Positions 8,620 to 18,079 are shown, counted from the stretch's first letter. The stretch: DNA of 64,000 bases from Neobacillus novalis NBRC 102450 (GCF_001591805.1 NZ_BCVP01000022.1:62001-126000), one strand, 5' to 3'. Notes: generated by a model not told the origin, from the letters alone. Numbers and translations are program-made.

Positions 8620-9951
8620 ATGGAGAATATAAAAAGAGCAGTGGCACGTCTAGATGGAAATGAAGGTGAGATAGCAACGGCATTCTTAGTCTCTAAAGAA
8701 TATATGTTGACTTCCAGACATACCTTTATATCAAATCCAGATAAAGCTACTTACAAAATTTTTTTTCCTAATCATGTTGGTGAAAAACAATATGATATTG
8801 ATAAAATTTATTTTGAAGATGATGTAGATATAGATAATCTAGCTAATGATATTGCAATTATAAAATTGAATGAACCTATTGTTGAAATTGATCCGTTAGT
8901 TTTAGATTTTTCTGATATAAAAGTTGATGAAGAATGGATATCTTATGGATTTCCAGGATCAAAAAGATCTTATGGTGAGCGATTTAAAGGAACGTTTCAT
9001 GATATTTTATCTGCAAATCCAGATGAAAAATTTGATATAAATCTAAATTGTGAAGTACCTATGATTATTGATGCTCGATATGGAATAAAAGGTGCTTCAG
9101 GGTCTCCTATAATACGCAATGGCAAAGTAGTAGCGATATTTTCAAATGAAAGTACAGGTGCCATTATTGGTGCTTCTAGTCTTAGACGCTCAAGAAATTT
9201 ATTAGAAACAAACATTGCTACTTTGGAAATAGAAATTACAGAAGAATCACCACTCCAAAAATCACTAAAAGAAGCTGTATCCAATACAGAAAGGTTTATT
9301 GAGGGATTTCCAGATACGCTAAATGTCTTTCTTAGAAGGGAGCTATATGAATTACAACGAGAATTTTTTGGTAATTTGGATAATGTTAAATATTTTTTAG
9401 AAAACTCAAAGTATCCTATAGCAAACGAAGAAACAATGGTCAACGGAATAGAAGCTACACTAGAAATAATACTTATGGTTAGAAGTATGTACGGAAATGT
9501 TCGTATATTAATAGAAGACGATTTTGCCAATCTTAGAGTAAGGTCAGATAAAGATTTTAATATGAGTTTTGTTTATGCGCAAGAAAGAAATCAAATTATG
9601 CCAGAGATACTATTGAAAATGCATAATCAAATGATAAATAAATCTGCAGCGCAAGTAATGATTGAATGTGGAAAACCTATACCTCCGAACCCTATAATTT
9701 TTGATAATTGTAGTAGTAGTTTTCGTCATAATCTGTGTAAATCTTGTGGACAACCTTTTAAATTTGAAGGAATCCTTCAGACATATATAGAGACCGAAGA
9801 TGATGGTCTTATTAAAGGTATAGAAAATAACAATTTTGCATTATTAAATAAAGCAGAAATTGTTTGTGGAGAATGTGTCCGTAAAGTCCGAGATCAAGTA
9901 GAGAACAGTGAAGAATTAAAAAGAATGGTGGTTGAAAAAGTTTATGGTTGA
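8620..9951 (+). CDS. trypsin-like serine protease with C-terminal zinc-ribbon-like domain
   Basis: The first ~180 residues form a trypsin-like fold with the triad His34 (TSRHTF), Asp77 (NDIAIIKL) and Ser160 (GASGSP). There is no signal peptide, so it is a cytosolic protease as in bacterial conflict systems. A ~190-residue helical middle follows, then two CxxC pairs (C373/C376 and C416/C419) that probably bind zinc. It begins 21 nt after the MBL gene and overlaps the next gene by 8 nt. The triad looks intact, so an active, possibly triggered, effector protease is likely. The C-terminal half has no family I can name and may be the coupling module to the ATPase. Confidence 0.87.
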   Translation: MENIKRAVARLDGNEGEIATAFLVSKEYMLTSRHTFISNPDKATYKIFFPNHVGEKQYDIDKIYFEDDVDIDNLANDIAIIKLNEPIVEIDPLVLDFSDIKVDEEWISYGFPGSKRSYGERFKGTFHDILSANPDEKFDINLNCEVPMIIDARYGIKGASGSPIIRNGKVVAIFSNESTGAIIGASSLRRSRNLLETNIATLEIEITEESPLQKSLKEAVSNTERFIEGFPDTLNVFLRRELYELQREFFGNLDNVKYFLENSKYPIANEETMVNGIEATLEIILMVRSMYGNVRILIEDDFANLRVRSDKDFNMSFVYAQERNQIMPEILLKMHNQMINKSAAQVMIECGKPIPPNPIIFDNCSSSFRHNLCKSCGQPFKFEGILQTYIETEDDGLIKGIENNNFALLNKAEIVCGECVRKVRDQVENSEELKRMVVEKVYG

Positions 9952-10501
9952 TAAGGTTATTGAATATTTCCGTAAAAAAGATATATTCATTGAATTCCAA
10001 AATATAGAACTTAATTTATTGAAATTTGTATTTAGTTCACCACAACAAATTTTTGGAATTGCTGTATTTGAAGATGAGGATATCTTACAAAGAGATTGGG
10101 AGAAAGTTAGTCAAGAATTTGCTGCTAGAATTCAAAGTCAATTAGTGGCTTCCTTATATAATTTAAAATGGGATATGTATTTGATATTAGTTATTCAAAC
10201 AAATATTGAAGATATAGAGCTTTGTAAACATATTGAAAATGACCGTATGTACTTTAAAAAGATCGTAATAGCAAGAAACCTAGAAGAATTTCAACGAAAA
10301 CTTCCAATTGAGCTAGAATTGGATAATTCAGACCAATTAGAGGTTTTTTCAGATAAACAATTTTTGGATGAGCTAAAAAAGGTTGTACCCTCAGAAATGG
10401 CAAATCGACTAGATTTCGGTATCTATGAGAAGCAGTCTATAGAAGAAGCAAATAACTTGATCTTCCTAGAACCTTATAAAAGTAAAGGAGTACAAGAATG
10501 A
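9944..10501 (+). CDS. small ABC-three-component-like middle component
   Basis: The 185-residue protein has no catalytic motif. Its beta-strand-rich centre contains KWDMYLILVIQ followed by YFKKIVIARNLEEF, a pattern I associate with middle-component proteins of ABC-three-component (ABC-3C) systems, class MC1; this assignment is from memory and is not certain. ATG 9944 is preferred over a TTG at 9932 because the GGTGG element leaves no spacer before the TTG. It overlaps the protease gene by 8 nt and the SMC-like ATPase gene by 4 nt, the position the middle component takes in ABC-3C operons. It probably links the ATPase to the effector proteins. Confidence 0.6.
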   Translation: MVDKVIEYFRKKDIFIEFQNIELNLLKFVFSSPQQIFGIAVFEDEDILQRDWEKVSQEFAARIQSQLVASLYNLKWDMYLILVIQTNIEDIELCKHIENDRMYFKKIVIARNLEEFQRKLPIELELDNSDQLEVFSDKQFLDELKKVVPSEMANRLDFGIYEKQSIEEANNLIFLEPYKSKGVQE

Positions 10502-13395
10502 AAATCTCTTCGTTAACTTTACAAGCCTTTAGAGGGTTTAATAAAATAGAGGAATTTAATTTAGAGAGTGTTGACATTATAGTTTTATATGGACCAAATG
10601 GTCATGGGAAATCGTCTATTTATGATGCAATTGAGTGGGGATTAACAGGTGGAATTTATCGCTTTGATGAAGCATCGCCCGAGCGAAAAAGAACACGATT
10701 CATACGAAATTTACATGCAGACAGTTCAGATAAATCATTCGTGAAATTAGGGATAATTTTATCAAATGAGCGACGTTTTTTTATCGAACGAGAATGTACA
10801 GCATCTATTTCAGATCGTACCGATTATGGAAAGTATAGATTGAGAATCTTTGATGAAAATAATCAATTATATAAGGAGAACGAAGGAGCAGAGGAGACTT
10901 TAAAAAGTTGGCTTATTCATGAAGATTGGTTACCTAAAATAGGTTCTCCGACAACAATGTTAAGCTTAACGCACATTCTATCACAAGAAAAAATTGCTGA
11001 ATTTCTAAGGGGGATGCAAGAAAGAGATCGATACGATGCTATTTCTACAATTTTTGGTACAGATCATTTTGATAAGTATCGTGAAGGATTCAGGATAGTA
11101 AGAAATACCTTGAATGGCGAATTAGAGAAACTAAAAGTACAAGCTAGAGAGAAACAATTGCTCATTGATAAGTTACAGAATGAAGTAAAGGAACTAGAAT
11201 TAAAAATTGTGAAAAATGAGGATACAGACTTTAATGCTGAATTAGAGAACTATATTAATATGTATCCTAAAATTAATGTAAATAAAGATGACTTAGGAAA
11301 ACTGCTGAAATCTATAATTTCCAACCAAAATGATATTGAGATTGAGCAAAAAGGGTTACAAAGGGAATATCATCTTTTGATGGAAATCAAAGAGGAATTG
11401 CCAAATTTTACGTATTTACGTGAAGCAAATAAAGTTGTTTTACACGAAAGACAATTACTGCAACAATTTAAGGAGTTATCATTATCAAATTTGAAAATTG
11501 AACAATTACTTTCTATGGAAAAAGTCGTTAAAGATGACAGAGTAACCCTTGAATCTTTAACTTCTTTACAAAGAGAATCTAATTTAATGGTAGGTTCGTT
11601 ATTAAATAAAAGAGATAGTTTATTAATGATTATTGAATCTATAAATATACAGCTCGATACCCTCTCGTGGCAAAATGGAATTGGCTTTTTATCAGAAATT
11701 AAACCAAAGATGACTGAAGAAGATTATAGAATCTTAAAAACTTCATTTAATGCCATGTTTGAGGAATATCAGTTTATTGAACAAAAGAAATCTATCCAGC
11801 AAAACCAGTTGATTCAATTGAGAGCTTTAGAAGAATCTATTAAACAAATCGAGAGTACTGACGAAATCTATAGTGCTTTCTTATCTTCATTAAATCAATA
11901 TATTTTAGTAGTTTCTGAGGAGTTAAAGAGCTGTCCTGCATGTGGAACAGTGGGAATAAAAAAAGACGATATTTTAAATAATGTCCAGAGGCAACAGTTA
12001 AAAGTAAATGAAGGTTTACCTAGATTAGAGGAATTGAAGCTTCAAGCACAATCCAATTTAAAGAAAATCGTTGAGGAGATTAATTCCGCAAACACTAGTA
12101 TTGAAAAATCTAAAAAAAATGTTCAAGAAGTATTATCTAAGTTTAAAAATAATTTAAAAACAATAGACATTACTACATCTACTGAGAGACAAAATCAAAT
12201 GACTCTACAACTGAAGGTGGATTCATTAAAATTAAAATTAAATCAATTTGAGAAAGACTGTAGCCTTTTAGGTTTGAAAATTGAAGATAATATCGGAGAA
12301 AAACTGGAACTAATAAATCAGGGAGTGCTAAAAGAATTAAATGAACTAAATTCAAAGAGATTTTCAGAGCAGGAGCCGTTAAATTATTTACCTGAAGAAT
12401 TAAGAGTGAAAAATTACGATATTTCTCAAATTGATGAATATGAGCGAACATTACAACAAATGATTTTCATACAGGAGACAGAGATAAATCGAGTCAATCG
12501 TCTGACTAAATTATCAGAAAGAATGAATATAGATATTAAAACTGCTGATTTGAATAAAGTAAAGATTGATGTGGCTGAGGAAGTGCAAGTTTTAGAACAG
12601 AGATTAAAAAAGATATATGAAATAGAAGTGACAAACATTAACCTTCAAAGTATGATTGAAATGAATACAGAGAAAATGAGATTAATACATTTACAAAAAG
12701 ACTTAGCTTCAATGAAAAATCAAGTGGTTGATTTAAAAAATAAGGAAATAGAAATGAATAAAGACTCTGCATATCTTTTGGAATTAGTTAATAAATCCAG
12801 TGAAGCGGTTTCAAACCTTAATGAGAAAGTATTTTCTAAGTTGAAGGAAACTATTCAAACCATTTTCGAACAGATTAATTCACATCCAATTTTTACAAAG
12901 TTAGATTTAGCAATGGATAAATATCGTAATAATAATTGTTTAACCATTAATGTATCTAAAATGAATGGAACAAAAGAAATAAAAGCAAATGCACCTTATG
13001 TGTTTAGCTCAGCGCAAGTGAACAGTATTGCTCTTTCTTTATTCTTGGCGATGTCATTGAAGCAAAAATGGTCACCGTTACAATTAATTGGAATGGACGA
13101 CCCAATTCAGAGCATGGATGAAGTTAATGTAATTTCTTTTATAGATTTAATGCGTTTATTTGTGGACAAACATAGAAAGCAAATAATTATTTCAACTCAC
13201 GATCAGAGTTTTTATAAATTAATATTAAAGAAATTTAGGTATTATAATTTAGTAACAATTGAATATGAAGCCTATGGTGATAAAGGACCTACTATTAAAA
13301 TACCTAATGAAGGCCATTATTATAATAAGGGTCACCTTGAATTAAATTATGAACAAGCAAGAGATGCACTTTTGCGACTAGATAAAAATGAATAA
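10498..13395 (+). CDS. SMC/Rad50-like ABC ATPase of an ABC-3C-type module
   Basis: The 965-residue protein has a Rad50/SMC layout. There is an N-terminal Walker A loop GPNGHGKS at residues 32-39, long coiled coils, and a central CPACG (C479, C482) resembling a Rad50 zinc hook. A C-terminal ABC signature-like segment SSAQVNSIALSLFLAM is at about 838-853, and a Walker B ends in D867-D868 followed by PIQSMD and a THDQSF switch histidine. Such ATPases sense or bind DNA or DNA ends. It overlaps the middle-component gene by 4 nt and ends the operon. It is likely the sensor that controls the protease/MBL effectors; this role is inferred from context. Confidence 0.85.
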   Translation: MKISSLTLQAFRGFNKIEEFNLESVDIIVLYGPNGHGKSSIYDAIEWGLTGGIYRFDEASPERKRTRFIRNLHADSSDKSFVKLGIILSNERRFFIERECTASISDRTDYGKYRLRIFDENNQLYKENEGAEETLKSWLIHEDWLPKIGSPTTMLSLTHILSQEKIAEFLRGMQERDRYDAISTIFGTDHFDKYREGFRIVRNTLNGELEKLKVQAREKQLLIDKLQNEVKELELKIVKNEDTDFNAELENYINMYPKINVNKDDLGKLLKSIISNQNDIEIEQKGLQREYHLLMEIKEELPNFTYLREANKVVLHERQLLQQFKELSLSNLKIEQLLSMEKVVKDDRVTLESLTSLQRESNLMVGSLLNKRDSLLMIIESINIQLDTLSWQNGIGFLSEIKPKMTEEDYRILKTSFNAMFEEYQFIEQKKSIQQNQLIQLRALEESIKQIESTDEIYSAFLSSLNQYILVVSEELKSCPACGTVGIKKDDILNNVQRQQLKVNEGLPRLEELKLQAQSNLKKIVEEINSANTSIEKSKKNVQEVLSKFKNNLKTIDITTSTERQNQMTLQLKVDSLKLKLNQFEKDCSLLGLKIEDNIGEKLELINQGVLKELNELNSKRFSEQEPLNYLPEELRVKNYDISQIDEYERTLQQMIFIQETEINRVNRLTKLSERMNIDIKTADLNKVKIDVAEEVQVLEQRLKKIYEIEVTNINLQSMIEMNTEKMRLIHLQKDLASMKNQVVDLKNKEIEMNKDSAYLLELVNKSSEAVSNLNEKVFSKLKETIQTIFEQINSHPIFTKLDLAMDKYRNNNCLTINVSKMNGTKEIKANAPYVFSSAQVNSIALSLFLAMSLKQKWSPLQLIGMDDPIQSMDEVNVISFIDLMRLFVDKHRKQIIISTHDQSFYKLILKKFRYYNLVTIEYEAYGDKGPTIKIPNEGHYYNKGHLELNYEQARDALLRLDKNE

Positions 13396-13468
13396 TCATT
13401 TATAAGAAACAATCAATATCAAAAAAATAATCAATCTTTTTTTAAAAGTTAAATTATCACCTTAAAGT

Positions 13469-13511
13469 AAAGAATCCATTTTAATCGAATTATTTTCAAT
13501 ATGGATTCTTT
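13469..13511. terminator. inverted repeat after the SMC-like gene, possible terminator
   Basis: An 11-bp perfect stem (AAAGAATCCAT with ATGGATTCTTT) with a 21-nt loop lies about 75 nt after the SMC-like gene. It lacks a clean T run, so termination is only likely. Confidence 0.45.
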
Positions 13512-13677
13512 CTGCTTGTGCCAAATAAGCCTTGTCATTATTTTTTTAATCAACTTTTTTATAAAGCCAATAAGTGCACCACCCCGGTTTTGTTGATTTC
13601 TGTCGAAGTTAATCGTTAAACTTTTTCTGAAATTACCATCCTTGGATTCTATTGTTAAAAAAGGTATGATCAAAAAT

Positions 13678-13720
13678 ACGCGATGCATAAGACCTTAACC
13701 AGGTTTTACGCATCGCGTTT
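13678..13720. repeat. long hairpin ACGCGATGC...GCATCGCGT
   Basis: Arms of about 18 nt (ACGCGATGC then ATAAGACCT, pairing with AGGTTTTAC then GCATCGCGT) have two mismatches and a 5-nt loop, followed by TTTACTTT. It could act as a terminator. The surrounding 13512-13938 shows no intact gene. Confidence 0.5.
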
Positions 13721-13938
13721 ACTTTATTTATTATTTTTAATTTAAATTCCAAACTAATGCATAATGATTACGGCCAAGAAAATGTACCAACGTTGATATA
13801 CTTTTTACCACTGAATGAAAAGGAAGGTACCAGTAAATGACAGATGATTACCACCACATCTTCCGGCTGATTAAAGTTAAAAGCCATATGTGTTAGAATA
13901 TAAACAAAGTTAAAATATTTAGAAAGGAGATATCAAAT

Positions 13939-14112
13939 ATGACTATGAGTATTATTATTTTAGCATCCGTGCTTTTATGGGGTGCAGTAATCCATGAACT
14001 AAGTAAGCCTTCAAAAAAGCAAAACAACCGAAAAATTGTTTCTTTGGTATCTTTAGGCTCTTTATCAACTTTAATTATTACTATTTCACTTTTTCAAAAC
14101 CTTCCGTTTTAA
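13939..14112 (+). CDS. small membrane protein, 57 residues
   Basis: A strong ribosome-binding site (AAAGGAGAT) sits 7 nt before the ATG. The 57-residue product has two hydrophobic segments (about residues 4-19 and 36-51) separated by a basic loop (KPSKKQNNRK), as in two-pass small membrane proteins. A TAGAAT box about 40 nt upstream may be the -10 of its own promoter. I do not recognise a family. It lies upstream of another small membrane protein gene. Confidence 0.6.
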   Translation: MTMSIIILASVLLWGAVIHELSKPSKKQNNRKIVSLVSLGSLSTLIITISLFQNLPF

Positions 14113-14138
14113 AATTAGTTTTCCGCTATAGGACGCAA

Positions 14139-14170
14139 TAATGGAATAAGGTTTTTGCCTGTTTCCATTA
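14139..14170. repeat. hairpin TAATGGAA/TTCCATTA between two small membrane protein genes
   Basis: The 8-bp arms enclose a second small stem (AGG/CCT) in the loop and are flanked by CTATAGGAC and TATAGGGCC, which extend the symmetry. It is either a terminator for the 57-residue gene or a member of a repeat family. Confidence 0.45.
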
Positions 14171-14233
14171 TAGGGCCATTTAGTTTAAGAGTAGCAGGTA
14201 TGATCTGATTAAAAAGTGAAAGGAGGTTCTAAC

Positions 14234-14539
14234 ATGGGGTTAGTCATGGCAATTGCGCCTGTTGTAATAGTGGGAGGGATTGTAGTATATGTAGTTGAAA
14301 GACTTAAATATAAATATAACCAAGGTAACCAAGGTATGAAAAAATCCAAAGGCGCTCAAGATTTATTAGATAGTTTAATACCAATGGGAATGCTTTTTGG
14401 TTGTGCTATCGGTTTAATTTTTGGCATGTTTTTCCCAATCTCTCTAGTATTTACAGTTAGTCTAGGAGCTGGAATAGGCTATTTATTTGGATTTTTTGCT
14501 TATGAAATTTATAGCAAGGAAGGAAACAATTATTCATAA
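14234..14539 (+). CDS. small glycine-rich membrane protein, 101 residues
   Basis: ATG 14234 is preceded by AAAGGAGGTTC at ideal spacing, so the in-frame GTG upstream is not the start. The protein has an N-terminal membrane helix (residues 3-20), a basic cytosolic loop, and a glycine-rich hydrophobic hairpin (about 45-90). No family is recognised. Its role is unknown; it stands alone between hairpins. Confidence 0.6.
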   Translation: MGLVMAIAPVVIVGGIVVYVVERLKYKYNQGNQGMKKSKGAQDLLDSLIPMGMLFGCAIGLIFGMFFPISLVFTVSLGAGIGYLFGFFAYEIYSKEGNNYS

Positions 14540-14639
14540 ATAGATATCCGGCATATAGACTGATCTTAATAAGGCGTTGAGGGTTGGATAAAACCCTGCA
14601 CTATGCAAGAAATTAACAAATGTAGTACAAAAGGTAAAC

Positions 14640-14671
14640 AATGCTGCAGCCAATTATAAGCTGTAGCATTG
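14640..14671. terminator. bidirectional hairpin between convergent genes
   Basis: Arms AATGCTGCAGC and GCTGTAGCATT (one G-U pair in RNA) with a 9-nt loop lie between the small membrane protein gene and the convergent primase-helicase gene. Confidence 0.6.
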
Positions 14672-14738
14672 TTTCAATACAAAACCTATTTTACCTAACG
14701 GTTATAGGGTTGATCTTAGAAATCCAATTTTCTCTCGA

Positions 14739-17063
14739 CTAAAACAATTGCATTTGCTCGGTTGAACTGTTTTCTTTATTATTCAATGAAACATATCCTA
14801 AAGACTTGTACCCACTTTGCCGTTTTTCAAACATTATTTTTAATATTGGGACATGCGCATCAACATAATCGAAAACTTTAACCTCTTGCTTATTAGAGTG
14901 AATTCGGTGCAATCGCCCAACATATTGCTGGAGTGTACCTTTCCAAGATATGGGCATGGCTAAAAACAAAGTATCCAAACGCGGATCATCAAAACCTTCA
15001 CCAATGTATTTACCGGTTGCGATTATTAGTCGCTCTTCGTTATCCGGGATTTTAGCCAGGCGTTCCAATTCCGTCCTTCGTTCTTTTTTATTCATTTTCC
15101 CAGTAAGGATAATAATGTTTTTGGCAAAACCTTTAAATTTATCACGAAGGAATTCAAGATGTTCAATTCTCTCTGTCAAAACAATAGGGGAACTTCCTTT
15201 ATCTAATTCATTTAAAACATCATCAAATAGTAATTGATTTCGCTGTTCATCCTTTGATATGGACTGGTAGATTTCTTGAAGATTAGTTGAACTTAACCTG
15301 AAATTAGTATATCTCGGTATTAATGTATGTTTAAATGGGCGAATTTTCGCTTGCGTTTTTGCATCCGTTTTGTAGCGTACTGGGCCGCACTGCATAAAGA
15401 TAATGGGGTGCAGTCCGTCCTTTCGAATAGGTGTAGCTGTCAGACCATATACATACTTAGCGCGGACTCGTTTTATCACTTTTTCAAAGCTGTATGCAGA
15501 GATATGATGGCATTCGTCAACAATAATCTGACCATATTGAGTAATAAATGATTTTAACTCACCTTTAGAATTTAGACTTTGAATGGTAGCTACATCAATT
15601 TGTCCGGTTATATTCTTTTTGCCGCCGCCAATTTGTCCTATGTCTTTAGCTGATATATCGAGGAAAGTAGATAAACTTTCCACCCATTGTTGGAGGAGTT
15701 GGGTCCTATCCACAATAATTAAGGTATTTATTTTCCTGTTTGCAATAAGTGCCGCAGCAGTAACTGTTTTTCCAAAACCTGTAGATGCTGCAAGTGTCCC
15801 ATTTTCATGATCCAATAATTTTTGGACGGCATCTTCTTGCTGCGATGTAAGTTGCCCATTAAAGTTAACTTGAAGATCGTCTCCTTCAAAAGATTCATTT
15901 TCTATTTCGAGTTCTATCGAATATCCTTTTAACAGTTTTTCTAACTCTTCATAACAGCCGCGGGGAAGTATTAGATATTCAGAATTCTCCTCATAGCAGC
16001 TAATCACCTTTTGAATCCCATAGGTTGACATTCGCTTGGACTGTGCTTTATAAAACTCAGGATTATTGAAAGTAGCTAATGTCATCATTTTTGAAAAAAT
16101 CACAGAAGGAATTCCTTCCTTTCGGATATACAGCCCATTTTTTATAAAGACCTTGATTTTCTTAGGGGTAGCTAAATTCAAAGCAGGTTCATTAACTTGT
16201 AAATGTCCAAGTTTATTTAAAGCTCCTAAAACATCCTGTTTATTCATTTTTTCAATAGAAGATAAATACAGCCATTGATCTTCAAAGGGTATAAAATTTT
16301 CGTCAACAAATACACTATTCCCTTCTTTTTTTGAATGGAGCTGAAGCGGTAAAGCGATAAGATTGCCAAATCCTCCGCTCGGAAGTGTATCTTGATTTGG
16401 CAGCATTCGATCAAATGAGTCAAACCCAATTTGATGTCTTCTTTCATGAGTTTTCGTTAACAGACGCATCCCAAGTTTTCTTGCAATTGCTGCCGAAATT
16501 TTTTCTGAAAAGAAGATCCATACATGAGCACCTTTTCCTGATCGAGATCGTTCTATATAAACGGGAATATGACTAATTTTGCATTCCTTTACAAATGCCA
16601 AAACGTCCTGTTGCCAGTTTTGTTTATCAAAATCAAATGCAAGAAAGAAACACGTATCATCTTGAAGAAGGGGGTATATTCCGACTGTTTTTTTTCCACT
16701 TAGATGGTTATATAGTACTTGATCGTTAAGCGGAGTTAACCTCCGATGCTGACAAGCGGAACATTTAATTTGAGGTTTTTGGCAAATTGGTTTTTGCCAT
16801 TCCAAATCGCATACCGGGGTGTAACCCTTCTTTCCATTGTTAGATTCATATCGGTATGCAAATACATCTGTTCTCCCCTTAAATAAACTTTTAAAAAGAT
16901 TGATTTTATTTATTGGTAGCGCCCGATTACTAATAATGTTTGCATCGTTTGTAATTTCTGCTTTTTCTTCCCGTCGATGCATCATATTTGATAGCAGACG
17001 TTTTAGATGTTCATTTTCTTTTTTTAGCTGATTTAACTCTTTTATTACAAGATCATATTTCAT
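14739..17063 (-). CDS. TOTE conflict-system primase-helicase (AEP primase fused to SF2 helicase)
   Basis: The 774-residue protein starts with a short coiled coil (1-27). An archaeo-eukaryotic primase-type domain follows, with a four-cysteine zinc-binding insert (C85, C94, C101, C104), the metal-binding DFD at 144-146 and SRSGKGAHVWIFF at 173-185. An SF2 helicase comes next, with Walker A STGFGKT near 430, a DECHH Walker B near 515 and QYVGRLHR motif VI. This is the core architecture of TOTE conflict systems, thought to act on transposon or phage replication. All motifs look intact. A truncated second copy lies at 47520-47954. The promoter faces an Rpn/DUF6155 remnant across a 21-bp palindrome. 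Confidence 0.87.
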   Translation of the reverse strand: MKYDLVIKELNQLKKENEHLKRLLSNMMHRREEKAEITNDANIISNRALPINKINLFKSLFKGRTDVFAYRYESNNGKKGYTPVCDLEWQKPICQKPQIKCSACQHRRLTPLNDQVLYNHLSGKKTVGIYPLLQDDTCFFLAFDFDKQNWQQDVLAFVKECKISHIPVYIERSRSGKGAHVWIFFSEKISAAIARKLGMRLLTKTHERRHQIGFDSFDRMLPNQDTLPSGGFGNLIALPLQLHSKKEGNSVFVDENFIPFEDQWLYLSSIEKMNKQDVLGALNKLGHLQVNEPALNLATPKKIKVFIKNGLYIRKEGIPSVIFSKMMTLATFNNPEFYKAQSKRMSTYGIQKVISCYEENSEYLILPRGCYEELEKLLKGYSIELEIENESFEGDDLQVNFNGQLTSQQEDAVQKLLDHENGTLAASTGFGKTVTAAALIANRKINTLIIVDRTQLLQQWVESLSTFLDISAKDIGQIGGGKKNITGQIDVATIQSLNSKGELKSFITQYGQIIVDECHHISAYSFEKVIKRVRAKYVYGLTATPIRKDGLHPIIFMQCGPVRYKTDAKTQAKIRPFKHTLIPRYTNFRLSSTNLQEIYQSISKDEQRNQLLFDDVLNELDKGSSPIVLTERIEHLEFLRDKFKGFAKNIIILTGKMNKKERRTELERLAKIPDNEERLIIATGKYIGEGFDDPRLDTLFLAMPISWKGTLQQYVGRLHRIHSNKQEVKVFDYVDAHVPILKIMFEKRQSGYKSLGYVSLNNKENSSTEQMQLF

Positions 17064-17088
17064 TTTATTCCCTCAAAATAGTTTAGTT

Positions 17089-17109
17089 TTGTATAATTCA
17101 ATTATACAA
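17089..17109. promoter_or_regulatory. 21-bp palindrome with back-to-back TATAAT boxes, divergent promoter/operator
   Basis: TTGTATAATT, a central C, and AATTATACAA form a perfect 10-bp palindrome containing a TATAAT on each strand. It lies about 25 nt upstream of the primase-helicase start and faces the opposite gene. It is kept with one change at 47980-48000 in the second copy of this region. Confidence 0.6.
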
Positions 17110-17154
17110 TAATAGGAAAGTCAAATACAAAAAGTGTAACAATGGTGGGGCTAT

Positions 17155-17552
17155 TTGTGAAAATCAAAGTAACAGACTTAAAAAAGGCGGAAAGGGAGAA
17201 AACAGCGTTAAAAGTTGAGTTTTTATTTATGCTGCTTCGCTTGTAATTGGATCCAGCAAAGCAAACCTTAATCATGTTTTTTTTTGATACTTATTTACAG
17301 TTATCAGAAGAAGAAGAACAAAAAGTCTTAGAAGAGGTGAGGGAAATGAGTGCAAAAGAGGCCGATAAAGTAATGGAAATTATTAATTCCTATGAACGAC
17401 GTGGAAGAGAACTTGGAAAAGAAGAAGGAAAAATAGAAGGAAAACTGGAAGCCATTAGGATGGTTGCAAAAAGGATTAATGAAAAGGGTAGACCAACTAA
17501 AGAAATTGCTGAAATGACAGGGCTGGAAATAAAGGAAATTGAGCGATTATAG
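17155..17552 (+). pseudogene. fusion remnant: DUF6155 start joined to Rpn-family nuclease C-terminus
   Basis: The first ~30 bases match the start of the intact DUF6155 gene at 48048 (GTGAAAATCAAAGTAACAGA). From about 17187 the sequence continues as the C-terminal third of an Rpn-family recombination-promoting nuclease: KVEFLFMLLR, then LDPAKQTL, an acidic helix and the EKEEGKIEG-type tail. A TAA at 17244 interrupts the Rpn frame exactly where the second copy (49755 onward) has AAA, so this copy is dead. The catalytic PD-(D/E)XK domain is absent. The open stretch after the stop could start at a TTG (17247), but no ribosome-binding site supports it. Confidence 0.75.
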
Positions 17553-17779
17553 GTGAGGGGAATTAGTACAGATTAACTTCAAAAAGGATATGGTTCGGTA
17601 ATGGTGAGACAAAATGAAGGATGAAATATTTCGGAAGTAAGGGATTCTTAACATCAAAATGAAAACGACTGAAAGTAGGGAAGACAAACGGTTAAGGGAA
17701 AAGTTGAAAGATATATTTAGGAAAAAATCAGATTTTGAAGAACCAACAGGTTCTTTGAAATTTTATATACACAAAAATG

Positions 17780-17811
17780 CCGACATTTCACATCAAATGT
17801 CGGTTTTTTTG
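17780..17811 (+). terminator. rho-independent terminator
   Basis: A 9-bp stem (CCGACATTT with AAATGTCGG) with a 6-nt loop and seven T follows the Rpn remnant. The rest of 17553-18079 holds decayed sequence with no gene that I can identify. Confidence 0.85.
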
Positions 17812-18079
17812 TTATCAATATAAAATAATAGGAAAATAAACAAAGATTAATTGCAAAGACGATACATAAGAATTGCCAAAGGTGGTTGACTATGGTCACG
17901 TTGTATATTATGATTCCTCTAAATACTCACACTACTTAGTAAATTCAAAACTATTCTTTAACTATTCTATAAAAGTAAAAATTACTCTTTACATGTAATA
18001 TAGTTCATTAGGTATTATAAATAATATTGGATAATAATGGTAATAGAATTGAATATTAATAAAAAAGGATGATGGTTTG

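Noticed and set aside
13449..13688. 79-codon minus-strand frame after the SMC-like gene, considered as a transposase tail
   Set aside because: It spans the hairpin at 13469-13511, has no ribosome-binding site and no motif I can name.
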